Shown: positions 21,180 through 30,490 of the stretch, piece after piece | How the letters are laid out: each line of letters begins with the position of its first letter | Position numbering within the stretch: position 1 is the first letter of the stretch | DNA from: Isochrysis galbana | Taxonomy: Eukaryota > Haptophyta > Isochrysidales > Isochrysidaceae | Assembly (NCBI GenBank): GCA_018136815.1 | Contig: CM030932.1 | Coordinates: 7,765,628 to 7,829,627, forward strand | DNA length: 64,000 bases | Direction of reading: 5' to 3' | Program-made: the position numbers and the translations under genes | Notes under the pieces: model-generated | What the model was told of the DNA's origin: nothing | What the model saw: the letters and a program-made list of their open reading frames with translations, nothing else | The model's database searches: none

Positions 21180-23018
21180 TCACGCAGCGCATAAACTGTG
21201 GAAAGCAAACACCTCTTCCACCGGCGTTCCGGCCAAAAGCTTGCGTCGCAGATCCAGAGTGCCAGTAGTCGCAACAGCTAGCATACTTAGGCCAATCATC
21301 CCCCCTAGGAGCAACACGATGAGCGAGGCACACCCATGCTTCTTCACAAGATGCGAAAAGGCATGCTTTCCGAGGCACCCACCGAGCATCGTCACGATCC
21401 CGAAGACTATCGAGTGATGAAGGGGGGCCACCCCACTGAGGATAAAGCCAGTTGCAGCGCACGATGAGGTGAGCAGCACCATGGTTCCCGTTGTTGCACT
21501 CGAGACTTGTGGTAACATTCCAAGCTGCAGCATCATTGGGCCCAACACGATTCCTCCACCAACGCCCATGAGCCCTGCGATAATGCCGGCGAGCAGCGTT
21601 CTTGCCAATGCAGCGGCGGCGATGTGCGGCAGCCATCTCACATCTCCGTCAGCAGGCTCGAGCTCGGGCGAATCTGCAAGATGGACGTGCTCCTCCTCCT
21701 TACCGACGAGACGGCGGCCAGCCAGCACGCTGATGCCGATCAAAGAGATGACAGCAACGATCGTAATAGCCCAGTACTCCTGACCGCATGGCTCGAAAGC
21801 AAGAAGGCTTTTCATGCTTTTACCGCCACGAATAAGGAGTAAAACCATTAGTCCAATCCATGTGCCAATTAGCAGTGCAATCTCAACGATCGTGCTGCTG
21901 GAGGTTTTAGCAATTGCCGGGACAGCTGGAGTGAGCAGCCATGCCAAAGCCGACACTAACGCCCCATACAGCCCAGTTGTTGATGGGCCCGAGGGCGGCT
22001 GGACCCGTGACGACGGATTGCGAGGAGATTCAATGCTTCCATCATCAGAGACTATGAGCCGGCCCCTCTCCACCGCGTCGGGTCCGCGATATGAGGAAAT
22101 CTTTGTGCGCCTCTCACTTTCTAGCTGTGAAAGCCCCTTCTGCAATGTGGTGAATGTTATTAGGGACAAGAGGACGGTCATGACCAAAAGGATGATGGGA
22201 GTGGGTACCGCGTGATTGAGCAGCATACCAACTTGAGCGCCGGCCATCTCAGTCGGTGCAAGGAAGGCTGCTAGACCAAGATCGATCAGAGGGCGCTCTG
22301 AGTTGGTTGGATGGCGCGATGGTGCGTTCACAATGAATGCCCCGAGTGATGCGCCGAATATCAGGCTCTGGGACACGCCAACGCATGCCTGGGGCGGGAA
22401 CTTAAGCGCAAGAGCGAGGACGGGCACAAAAATGCCGCCCCCGCCGATACCACCCGTTGCAGCAAGCGCAGCAACGACGAAAAAAAGCGCAGCAACCGCT
22501 GCGTCTAACCAGTACGGAATGTTGCGAGGCGACTCGGCACCGAACCCAGTGCCAGGACTAACCTTATGAGAGCGTACGGGATCACCTTTGGGGGTCCATC
22601 CGAGTCTCGCGCGGCCCGTCCCCTGTCCCTCCGCCTGCCATGTCCCATTGGCCGCTGGCTCTCTTAACTGGAGTAGCTGGCGTTCATGGATAGCTTGCCA
22701 GTTTGGGGCTGTCTGGTGTGACCCTTGATTGGTGAGGCTTGCCGAGGAGCTGATCGTACCGGAGACGGCGATTAGCACGAGTCTCATCATCGCGAGCCCC
22801 GCGAGCAGGGCGAGCACGACGGCGGTCGCCAATTCGACCAGCGGACTCGCCCCTGCACCGGGAGCCAGCGAGAGGGACTCCCACAGGGAAACGAGTCTGG
22901 CGGGGGGGGGGGGGGGGGGGGGGGGGGAGGCGCACAGAGCACAGAGAGATGAAAAAGTGAGGACGACAGCGCAAGGTGATTTCTTTCCAAGGGTTGCAAC
23001 ACTTGCGTTGAAGGCCAT
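21180..23018 (-). CDS. TauE/SafE-family membrane anion (sulfite/organosulfonate-type) exporter
   Basis: A single open frame from ATG 23018 encodes 612 residues. After an N-terminal region with a likely signal-anchor there are two repeats of the TauE/SafE fold. The first begins at GGIGGGGIFVPVLALALKFP, with SQSLIFGASLGAFIVN and ALSLITFTTLQKG-like membrane spans. The second is GIIAGLMGVGGGIVLGPMM with SSATTGTMVLLTSSCAATGF. The two Gly-rich G-[IV]-GGG motifs are typical, and the length with a long central loop matches plant and algal members. The family exports sulfite, sulfoacetate or similar anions; the substrate here is unknown. An oddity: residues 29-38 are a Pro run encoded by a C tract (22899-22928), followed by CCGCCAG, which resembles the end of an intron. 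The N-terminal part may thus be spliced or length-variable. Confidence 0.88.
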   Translation of the reverse strand: MAFNASVATLGKKSPCAVVLTFSSLCALCASPPPPPPPPARLVSLWESLSLAPGAGASPLVELATAVVLALLAGLAMMRLVLIAVSGTISSSASLTNQGSHQTAPNWQAIHERQLLQLREPAANGTWQAEGQGTGRARLGWTPKGDPVRSHKVSPGTGFGAESPRNIPYWLDAAVAALFFVVAALAATGGIGGGGIFVPVLALALKFPPQACVGVSQSLIFGASLGAFIVNAPSRHPTNSERPLIDLGLAAFLAPTEMAGAQVGMLLNHAVPTPIILLVMTVLLSLITFTTLQKGLSQLESERRTKISSYRGPDAVERGRLIVSDDGSIESPRNPSSRVQPPSGPSTTGLYGALVSALAWLLTPAVPAIAKTSSSTIVEIALLIGTWIGLMVLLLIRGGKSMKSLLAFEPCGQEYWAITIVAVISLIGISVLAGRRLVGKEEEHVHLADSPELEPADGDVRWLPHIAAAALARTLLAGIIAGLMGVGGGIVLGPMMLQLGMLPQVSSATTGTMVLLTSSCAATGFILSGVAPLHHSIVFGIVTMLGGCLGKHAFSHLVKKHGCASLIVLLLGGMIGLSMLAVATTGTLDLRRKLLAGTPVEEVFAFHSLCAA

Positions 23019-23049
23019 TAAAAGTAAGGGCGTTAGAACTTATAGCGTC

Positions 23050-24487
23050 GCAGGACACTGTGTTAGCTACAATAGCACTCCACCACCAGCGGGCCTTAGT
23101 TTGCGCTAGTGAACGGCGACGGAGCAGCGAGGGGGCGCCCAGGCCGGAGAAAAGGGGAAAAGAAGACAACCCCCCCAAGGGCCACGCTCCCTCTCTTAAC
23201 CCCTTCTCCGCCGCGCCGCGCCCCAGACCGCCCAAGCTCTCTCGCTCTCTCTTCCCAAACCCCAAACCCCAAACGCTAGAAGGTCCCAGCGTCCCAGCTG
23301 CCAGCTGTGAAAGACAGAAACAGTGTTTTTTTTCGGAGGCCAAAAACAGTGTTTTTCACTGTCTTTCAAACGCCCTCCGTCTTTGCCACTGTTTTTTTAG
23401 AGCGGGGTTGGGGCTGGGGGCTGGGGGCCGCCCGTGCACCAAATGAAGGCAAGCCGCCTCAGACGCCCACTCGTGCGGGGCCTGCGGCCCCGGGCCCCGG
23501 GTCACCAAAACCGGAGCCGGTCACCAAAACCGGTAAAACCGGACTGTATTTGTATTTGGCCTCCGTAGAAAACCGGTGAATACGGTTTTCACATGCAGGG
23601 ATTGAACGCTTTTCCATGTGTAGGCTGATGGTGATTGAAGGCTTTTCCATGCCCATGCTGTGGGGGTGATGGCGATTGAACGCGTTTCCACGTGTAGGCT
23701 GATGGTGATTGAGCGCTTTTCCTTCTGTGGGTGATGGTGATTGAGCGCTTCTCGCCTCGACTTCTTTGGGGATTTCCCCACCCCGGCCAGGCGGCCAGGC
23801 CCCCGGCCGAACGCGTCCCTCTCACGCCGGACGCCGGCCGGTTCGGTCTCCGCGTCTCCGCGTGGACCGGCCTCGTCGACACTCGCGACTGCCCGGCCCT
23901 ACTCGCCCTGCTGCGGGCGGCTGGGCACCTGCCGGCCGGTGAGACGGTGGTGGCAGGTGACGTGCTGTCATTTTTCATCCCTAATAAAAAAACCTTGTTT
24001 GACCGCCCTACTTACTACTTACTAGAGCCTCCCCTGGTCCCCTGGTTGTGGCGTTGTGGTCCGTGGTCCTCATCCCGGTCGGCCCAGTATTGGTGGGGGC
24101 TGGGGGGGGAGGGGGGGGGAAGGGGGGGCTCTCCCTCGCTCATCGGGCGCAGGCTACCCGCGAGCCGGGGGGCGAAAAACGTGGGTGTGGAGGGGGTGGG
24201 GGACCTCGAAGCCCGTACGGCCGCCACCTTTTAAGACTCGAAGCTAGATGTGAGGCCTAGATTTCTATGTTCTACGTAGCTCCTTCTTGGAAGCTTCCAT
24301 TCTTCTTTCTGGGCTTAAAACTTCCGCGAGGCCCACCCCGAGCGAGTGAGGCTCGCTCGTTCCTCTTGCACACACAACCTCTCTCTGCGAGCTCTCTCTC
24401 TCTGTCTCTCGGTCTCTCGCTTGCAGCGCGCGCCTCTCCTCTCGCCTCACTGGCGCGCCCCGACGGCTCAGCCCCCCCCCCCCCCCG
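23050..24487. other. Gene-free stretch with three short repeat families
   Basis: 23305-23400 has GACAGAAACAGTGTTTTTTT and inverted words that recur at 38975-39045 and 16655-16700. 23439-23462 (AAATGAAGGCAAGCCGCCTC) recurs at about 28782-28802. 23590-23755 is a degenerate tandem array of units containing GATGGTGATTGA(A/G)CGCTTTTCC, related in inverse orientation to 43530-43602. 23990-24012 holds TGTTTGACCGCCCTA, shared with 36125-36140 and, inverted, 43682-43697. A G-rich tract lies at 24095-24130. A C tract (24474-24486) ends one base before the PheRS start codon. Confidence 0.75.
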
Positions 24488-26471
24488 ATGTCCATCGGCC
24501 TGCTCATGATCACGTCAAGCCTGTGCCTGGTGCACCGGGGCGTTCCGGGTATCGTTGGACGTGCGTCTAATAGCGCTGTCGTGCCGCTCGCGCGCAGGGC
24601 CGTGCGCACCGGCCGGGTGCGTGCCACCGCCACTGCGACTGACAATGTCGCACGCTTTGTCACGGGCGAGACAGGCAACAACGTCACGCCGTATATTGCC
24701 AATCTGGTCGGACGCGGACTGCACAAAAGGGCCAACCATCCGCTCGGGATTATCAAGCAAAAGATCGAGGAGTACTTCGAGACGATCGAGGGTGTGAATT
24801 TTGAGATAGCGGACGCCATGGACCCTGTTGTCTCCGCACAGCAGTGCTTCAACGATCTCTTGATTCCTGATGACCACCCGGGACGCCTCCCTTCCGACAC
24901 CTACTACATTTCACGGGCAGGTGGACGCGATGTCTCTTCCGCTGAAGACGTTTTGTTGCGCACACATACGTCGGCACATCAATCGACGCTCATGAAGGCT
25001 GGCTATGAGGCATTCCTTTGCACGGGCGACGTCTACCGCCGTGACGAGATCGATGCGAGCCACTTTCCTGCCTTCCACCAGATGGAAGGCGTTCGCCTCT
25101 TTGACCCGGCTCTTGTTGGCGAAGGCGAGATGGCGCGTGAGGAATGGTGCGCAGCATTCACAAAACCCCTCAACTCCATGCTAGTCACTATCTTAACATG
25201 TGTGGTCCGTCTGCATAGACTAGCCACCTCTGGCCACTGAGCTTAGTGCGCACCAGAGCTGAGGGCGCACCAGACCTGTTCTGCTCGCCGTCTGGCTCAA
25301 TCGTGACCCCAGATGACTGAGAAGGTCTCGACGATTTGCGCCCCTTGATGCAGGCTGGCATCGCCTGGATGCAAGTTGGTGGCTGATGATCTTAAGGCCA
25401 CTTTGGAGGGCCTATGCGATCACCTCTTTGGTCCTGTTGAGAAGCGCTGGATTGACGAGTATTTTCCGTTCACCGAGCCCTCTTTCGAGCTCGAAATCTA
25501 CTACAATGGCGACTGGATGGAAGTGCTTGGCTGTGGTGTCATCCATTCAGGAGTCCTCGAGAACTGCGGGCTCTCGCACCGCAAGGGATGGGCTTTCGGC
25601 CTCGGCTTGGAGCGTCTCGCCATGGTGAGTCGCGGGTTTGGCTGCGAGCACCTTTTGTGGGACGCCATACGCCAGCTGGGGCTGCAACGCATAGCTGGGG
25701 ACGCAACGCACCAGTTTGGGACGCAACGCACCAGCTTTCGTTGTTTCCCACCAAACGACCATCATTTGTGTGACCTAAACCTTCTGATGCGTCACAATAA
25801 TCACCTATCACAGCCACTGTCCAAACTGCCAGGCCGTTCGCCTTTCTTTGACACCCCCGCTGTTGTTGCTTTCCCAAGCTGGGTTCATCCAGCCTTGGGC
25901 GCATGCCATTCACGTGCTGCCAACCACCTCGTACTTAGGTGCTCTTCGAAATTCCGGATATCCGCCTGTTCTGGACCGATGACGAGCGCTTCCACAAACA
26001 GTTCAAGGCGGGTCAACTGACCAAATTCAAGCCATACTCGAAGTATCCGCCTTGCTTCAAGGACATTGCTTTCTGGTTGCCCGAGGAAGGTTTTGAGCCC
26101 AACGATTTCTTCGAGCTCGGCCGTGGTGTGGCAGGTGTGGCGCTCTCCCATGTTCTCCTCTTTGCAAATCGCACTCCCGATGGTGGAAGGTGCCTACATG
26201 CAATCGGCACGAGCAACACACTCGTCTAGCTTGACCCCTTCGCAAACGCGACGATGCATGCCACTCACTCGGCTGCTTACACGTAGGTGAGCTCATTGAG
26301 AAGATTGACCTAATTGACTCTTTCACCCACCCGAAGAAGGGCCGCACCTCCCATTGCTATCGTATCACCTATCGCTCCATGGACCGCTCTCTCACTGACG
26401 ATGAGATCAATGCTCTTCAAGAAGAGCTGCGTGAGAAGGCAGCGGAGACGCTTTCGGTGGAGCTGCGCTAG
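24488..26471 (+). CDS. FARS2: Organellar phenylalanyl-tRNA synthetase (monomeric, FARS2 type)
   Basis: Four exons: 24488 to about 25170, about 25355/25376-25624, 25939-26134 and 26287-26471. The last three junctions are frame-consistent GT-AG; the first donor is not secured. The Arg/Ala/Thr-rich N-terminus looks like an organelle transit peptide. The class II aaRS core is visible: LRTHTSAHQSTLMKAG, motif 2 as GDVYRRDEIDASHFPAFHQ, then WMEVLGCGVIHSGVLE and motif 3 GWAFGLGLERLAM, spliced to VLFEIPDIRLFWTDDERF. The C-terminal FDX-ACB anticodon-binding domain follows (PYSKYPPCFKDIAFWLPE, DLIDSFTHPKKGRTSHCYRI). The enzyme charges tRNA-Phe with phenylalanine in mitochondria and/or plastid; dual targeting cannot be judged. 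The order matches single-chain organellar PheRS rather than the cytosolic heterotetramer. Confidence 0.93.
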
Positions 26472-26856
26472 TCCCTTCGATCCCCCCCCCCCCCCCCCGC
26501 TTGCGTGTGGTTCTGAACATTACATATTGCTATCTTCTTGCCCATCGGTGTCAACATAAACGTGTCAATTGGGGGGCCAACCCGGCACCGAGATCGCGAT
26601 GACGGCGGGCTCAAGTTGATCCCTGAGAGTTGCTCATTTGAAAGTGAGAGGATAACGTTTGTCACTGTGTGACGAAATGCTAGCACGTGCATCAACGCAT
26701 TCATTTGTTGCTACTAGCTACAACTCACAGCTACTAGCTCATTTGAAAGTGAGAGGATATCGTTTGCCATTGTGTGACGAAATTCTAGCACGTGCATCAA
26801 CGCATTCATTTGTTGCTACTAGCTACCACCCACATCTACTAGCTAACCACTCATAC
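26472..26856. other. PheRS 3' flank with a 110-base tandem duplication
   Basis: A C tract lies at 26482-26498. Two tandem copies of a unit of about 110 bases, starting GCTCATTTGAAAGTGAGAGG and containing GAAATGCTAGCACGTGCATC, lie at about 26630-26730 and 26735-26840. No gene is seen. Confidence 0.75.
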
Positions 26857-26945
26857 TCAACTAAGTTTATACTTGGCTGACCCATGGGGGGGCACGAGCC
26901 CCCCCCTCTCTCCACTCCTCCCTCCTCCCCTGCCATGGGGGAGGA
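26857..26945 (-). repeat. Dispersed repeat family R1, copy C (3' end only)
   Basis: The reverse complement ends in CCATGGGTCAGCCAAGTATA followed by AACTTAGTT, the same terminus as the other copies, and its inner part holds the GGGGGCTCGTGCCCC-like block and CCATGGGGGAGGAA. Only about 90 bases remain before it abuts R2 copy 2. Confidence 0.75.
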
Positions 26946-26949
26946 ATAA

Positions 26950-27160
26950 AATAAAATAATCAATGTTATATCCTAGCCAACCCCACTAGCTAATTGGACA
27001 CAACTTTTCCGTCCCGGAATCCCGCCATGCCTGACGAGCCAGGTGTCCGAGTGCTACCGGGGGGTGGGGGCACTGCCCCCTCCCCTCGATATTTGTCCTC
27101 CCCCAGTGCACGCACCGACCCCGCGCACCCCAGCGCGTCCTCTCCTCGAGTCCACGCTGG
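26950..27160 (+). repeat. Transposon end sequence R2, copy 2 (solo end)
   Basis: This is an inverse copy of 7990-8220, beginning at AATGTTATATCCTAGCCAAC, through CAACTTTTCCGTCCCGGAAT and GAGTGCTACCGGGGGG, to CTCCTCGAGTCCACGC. None of the inner genes of the first locus is present, so it is a truncated or solo element end. Confidence 0.8.
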
Positions 27161-27419
27161 GGGAAAACCCCTTTCGGGTAAAAGCAACGCGGGGGGGGGG
27201 GGCATTCGTGAGATAGGGGCCCAGAAGCGCTAATCTCCCTCGCTAGTGCGAGTGGCCGCGGCGAGCCGCGGCCCTTCCCTCCTGGCTCTGGCGCCCCCGT
27301 CTTCTCTTACCCAAACGGGGCGAGAAGACACGTCACTGCCGGAGGGGAGAGCTGCCGCTCCCCCCTCCCCTCCCTCTTTCCTTTTCCTCCTCTCTTCCCT
27401 GCGGCGGGGGCCCATGGCG

Positions 27420-27815
27420 CGCGCCTGCGGCCCCTCGCTCAGGTCCCCAGATGGCCTGCAGGGCCTGGGAGCACAGCTCAGGGGGCAGGTGAGGCTGGGG
27501 CATGGCCCTGGCCCCTCCTGCCTCTCCCTCGCTGGCGCTCCGAGCCCCTGCGGGTCGACTGGAGCTGGCTGGGGGGTCCTGAACAGGGGGGCCCAGGGGG
27601 AGGAGGGGCTGGTCAGAGGAATGGGCAGGCCACGACGGGCCAGGGCGGGCGAGTCAGGCGGGCCTGTGAGGAGAGGAATAGGTCAGCAGGGCTGTGTGCT
27701 CCTGGCAAGCCATCAGGCGTGCCAGGAGAGTGGGTGGATCCTCCCCCATGGCAGGGGAGGAGTGGAGAGAGAGGGGGGCTCGTGCCCCCCCATGGGCGAA
27801 CTAAGTATAAACTTA
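27420..27815 (+). repeat. Dispersed repeat family R1, copy D
   Basis: This is a long copy: CAGCTCAGGGGGCAGGTGAG, CCTCTCCCTCGCTGGCGCT, GGGCTGGTCAGAGGAATGGG, CTCCTGGCAAGCCATCAGG, then the CCATGGCAGGGGAGGAGTGG block and GGGCTCGTGCCCCCCCATGG, ending AACTAAGTATAAACTTAGTT. The last 20 bases form an inverted repeat (ACTAAGT / ACTTAGT). Long reading frames through it are composition artefacts. Confidence 0.8.
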
Positions 27816-28024
27816 GTTGGCCTGCCATGGGGGAGGAACAACCCATTCTCCAGGCATGCCTGATGGCTTGCCAGGAGGAGACTGCCCTACTGACTCACTC
27901 CCTTCCCCTTAGGCTCGCCGGCTCGCCCCATTCGCCCGTCCGGGCCAGTCGTGGCCAGCCCATTGCTCCAACCCCCCCTCCCCCCCTGTATACAGGCACA
28001 CAGGTGCAGCGTGGGGGGCCCATA

Positions 28025-28072
28025 GGCGCTCAAGAGCGCCAATACCACATTAGTCTAGACTAATGTGGTATT
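28025..28072. repeat. Hairpin and perfect 32-base palindrome
   Basis: Bases 28041-28072 equal their own reverse complement over all 32 positions, centred on TCTAGA. Immediately upstream, 28025-28040 is a second inverted repeat, GGCGCT CAAG AGCGCC. Downstream, CAAAGTGGCGCCACC and CAAAGTGGCGCGGCGC repeat each other. Confidence 0.95.
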
Positions 28073-28232
28073 TCAAAGTGGCGCCACCAAATTTCAAAGT
28101 GGCGCGGCGCGATGCGTGGCGTTGCATTAGATTGTGCGCGCGTTGCGTTAGATTTTGCGAGGGGGTAAGGGGCGGCGTGGGCGGTACCGGGGTGGTACCA
28201 TGTATCCCGTGGTGGGAGGGTATACCTCGCGC

Positions 28233-28430
28233 GCGGGGGTCGCGGGGGTCGCGCGGGGGTCGCGCGGGGGTCGCGCGGGGGTCGCGCGGGGGTCGCGCGG
28301 GGGTCGCGCGGGGGTCGCGCGGGGGTCGCGCGGGGGTCGCGCGGGGGTCGCGCGGGGGTCGCGCGGGGGTCGCGCGGGGGTCGCGCGGGGGTCGCGCGGG
28401 GGTCGCGCGGGGGTCGCGCGGGGGTCGCGT
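28233..28430. repeat. 11-base minisatellite (GGGGGTCGCGC)n
   Basis: About 17 nearly perfect head-to-tail copies of GGGGGTCGCGC fill this interval. Because 11 is not a multiple of 3, every frame is open and three units encode an 11-residue repeat, which produces spurious Arg/Gly-rich or Pro/Arg-rich ORFs on both strands. The strand asymmetry of the G runs allows G-quadruplex or slipped structures. Confidence 0.95.
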
Positions 28431-28439
28431 CAATCTGAC

Positions 28440-28912
28440 AGAATGCGCGCGGCGGCGCGCGCGCGCTTTCTTCTCTCGTAAATTCAAAGAGGCATGTCCA
28501 GGAGTGAAACTCGGTGGGAGGACCGGGAAGAGCTCCGAGAATGCTAGCTCTAACGACTTATTTTTCTCCTCGTCTCCTCGAGATGTTCACCAACGTCACC
28601 ACAATGAATCCTTGTCGAAGGAGGCCCTCTCGGGGCGCGCCCTCATACCGAGCCAAGGCGACGCCGTTCTGGTCGCGTACGGGGTGCTCCTGGGCCTCTC
28701 CTTGGGGGTGCTCGCGGGGGGGCTCATGGTAGGGTGAGAGTCCCCACAGGGAGGGGAAGAAACCCTGAGGGAAAGGAGACCAAATGAAGGCAAGCCGCCT
28801 CAATCTAATAGGTTCTATTAAGAGGTCAAGAGGTCTACCAGACCTGTTACCTGTTAATAGGTAATAGGTAAAAAAAAACTTTCTAATATTCTCGCCTCGC
28901 GCGTGGCTATAA
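28440..28912. other. Gene-free sequence before the foldback element
   Basis: No gene is supported. 28782-28802 repeats a word found at 23439-23462. 28840-28890 has ACCTGTTA/TAATAGGT words, which recur near 29830-29900. Confidence 0.5.
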
Positions 28913-30257
28913 AAAAAACCTTTTAATATTCTTACCGCACTCGCGGCGAATGGAACCACTACCCACTACAAGTAGCACGTAGCATACTCTCTACACCCCC
29001 ATTCCCCGGCCCTTCTCCCCCCGCCATCAGGCGGCTCCCCCCGTACACTACTAGGGGGATTGGGGTGGAGGGCTTAGATATGGTCCGGTGGCCCGCGCCA
29101 CCCCCCGGTGATCTTTCCCCCCCTTCCTCCTGTGTCTCCGAGTGGGCGGCACCCTCTGTCTCGTCTTATCCTGTAAACAGGCGCGAGACTTACCGATTTT
29201 CCGGTGGGCGGAGCTCTCGCTCGCGCCCACCCCCTTTTCCGCGCTCTCTCTCCCCTCTCCTGCGGCACGCGCGATGGCGCGCCTGCGGCAGGCCTCCAGC
29301 TGCCCTCTGGCGGCCCCTGGAGGCTCCTGGAGGCCAGCTCAGGGGGCAGAGGAGGCTGGGGCTGGGCCCTGGCCTCCCCTGCCTCTCCCTCGCTGGCGCT
29401 CCCGAGCCTCTGGGGCCCCCAGTCTGCACCTGTCTGCCTGTCGACCAGGGGGGGAGGGGGGGTTGGAGCAATGGGCTGGTCACGAGGGGCCAGGATGGGC
29501 GAATGGGGCGAGCCTGTAGGGAAGGGAGTGGGTCAGTAGGGCAGTGGCCTCCTGGCAAGCCATCAGGCATGCCAGGAGGATGGGTGGTTCCTCCCCCATG
29601 GCAGGGGAGGAGTGGAGAGAGGGGGGGGCTCGTGCCCCCCCATGGGTCAACCAAGTATAAACTTAGTTGCTCGCGCGTGGCTATAGGTACCGCTATCGTA
29701 GCCACGCCCAGATCATCTCAAATCCCTTCCTCTCCCTAGTAACAAAGCTCAGAAGTCAGAAACCAATCGTATTCATATTATAAATCATACTGATAGATCT
29801 AAAATATTACTAAAATGAGTTTTATTTTGACCTGTTATGGACCTATTGCGACCTGTTAACATGTCCTCTTAATAGGAAGAGGCCCCCAAAACCTGTTGAC
29901 CTTGTACCTGTTGTCCCATCCAGGCCGCCCACCGAAAAATAGGTAAAGGTAAGTCCCGCACCTGTTTACAGGATAAGTCGGGACAGAGTCGGCCGCCCAC
30001 TCGGAGACGCCGGAGGAAGGGGGGGGAAGATCACCGAGGGGGGGGGGGGGGGCGCGGGCCACCGGACCACATCTAAGCCCTTCACCCTTATCCCCCTATC
30101 CCCCTAGTATAGTGTACGGGGGGAGCCGCCTGATGGCAGGGGGAGAAGGGCCGCGGGAGTGGGGGTGTAGAAAGTATGCTACGTACTACGTGCTGCGTGT
30201 AGTAGGTAGTGGTTCCATTCGCCGCGAGTGCGGTAAAAATATTAAAAGGTTTTTTAG
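28913..30257. mobile_element. Foldback/TIR element with arms of about 300 bases inserted upstream of kinesin
   Basis: The left arm (28913-29215) and right arm (29925-30257) are inverted copies at high identity by eye. Both contain, in order, AAAAACCTTTTAATATT, CCGCACTCGCGGCGAATGG, AACCACTACC, TAGCATACT, GGCCCTTCTCCCCC, CATCAGGCGGCTCCCCCC, GGTCCGGTGGCCCGCGCC and TCCTGTAAACAGG. The 700-base centre holds R1 copy E and an AT-rich part. There is no transposase ORF, so it is non-autonomous. Its right end is about 235 bases from the kinesin start codon, so it forms part of that gene's upstream region. Confidence 0.85.
29270..29668 (+). repeat. Dispersed repeat family R1, copy E
   Basis: This is nearly collinear with copy D: CAGCTCAGGGGGCAGAGGAG, CTCCCTCGCTGGCGCTCC, CTCCTGGCAAGCCATCAGGC, the CCATGGCAGGGGAGGAGTGG block, GGGCTCGTGCCCCCCCATGG, and the terminus CCAAGTATAAACTTAGTT. 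It is nested between the arms of the foldback element. Directly after it, GCTCGCGCGTGGCTATAGGT begins a segment that recurs inverted at 51385-51430. Confidence 0.8.
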
Positions 30258-30490
30258 CTAGCCACTCATACTTGGGCAGATACATGCTGCGAGAACCTCT
30301 ACTACTACTATTAATTGGTGTTCTTTGTTTATTGTTTACGCGGTAGAGGGGAAAATAAAAATCGTTGGGGGAGAGAAACGGCACAGAGCGACCGGGGGCG
30401 AACCTGCAGTCTTCGTCCCCAACGGACAGAGGGCCCCCGCTTCTCCTCTTTCCCCCCCTTCCCTTACCCCTCCTGCAGAGTGAGCGAGGC

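Noticed and set aside
28041-28430. CRISPR-like array
   Set aside because: The repeats are head-to-tail 11-mers without spacers, and the genome is eukaryotic.
28063-28737. Long Arg/Gly-rich and Pro/Arg-rich ORFs on both strands
   Set aside because: They are produced by the 11-base minisatellite, which has no stops in any frame.
27420-29668. Plus-strand ORFs through R1 copies D and E
   Set aside because: The same frames are broken in other copies; composition is Ala/Gly/Arg/Pro and follows the repeat.
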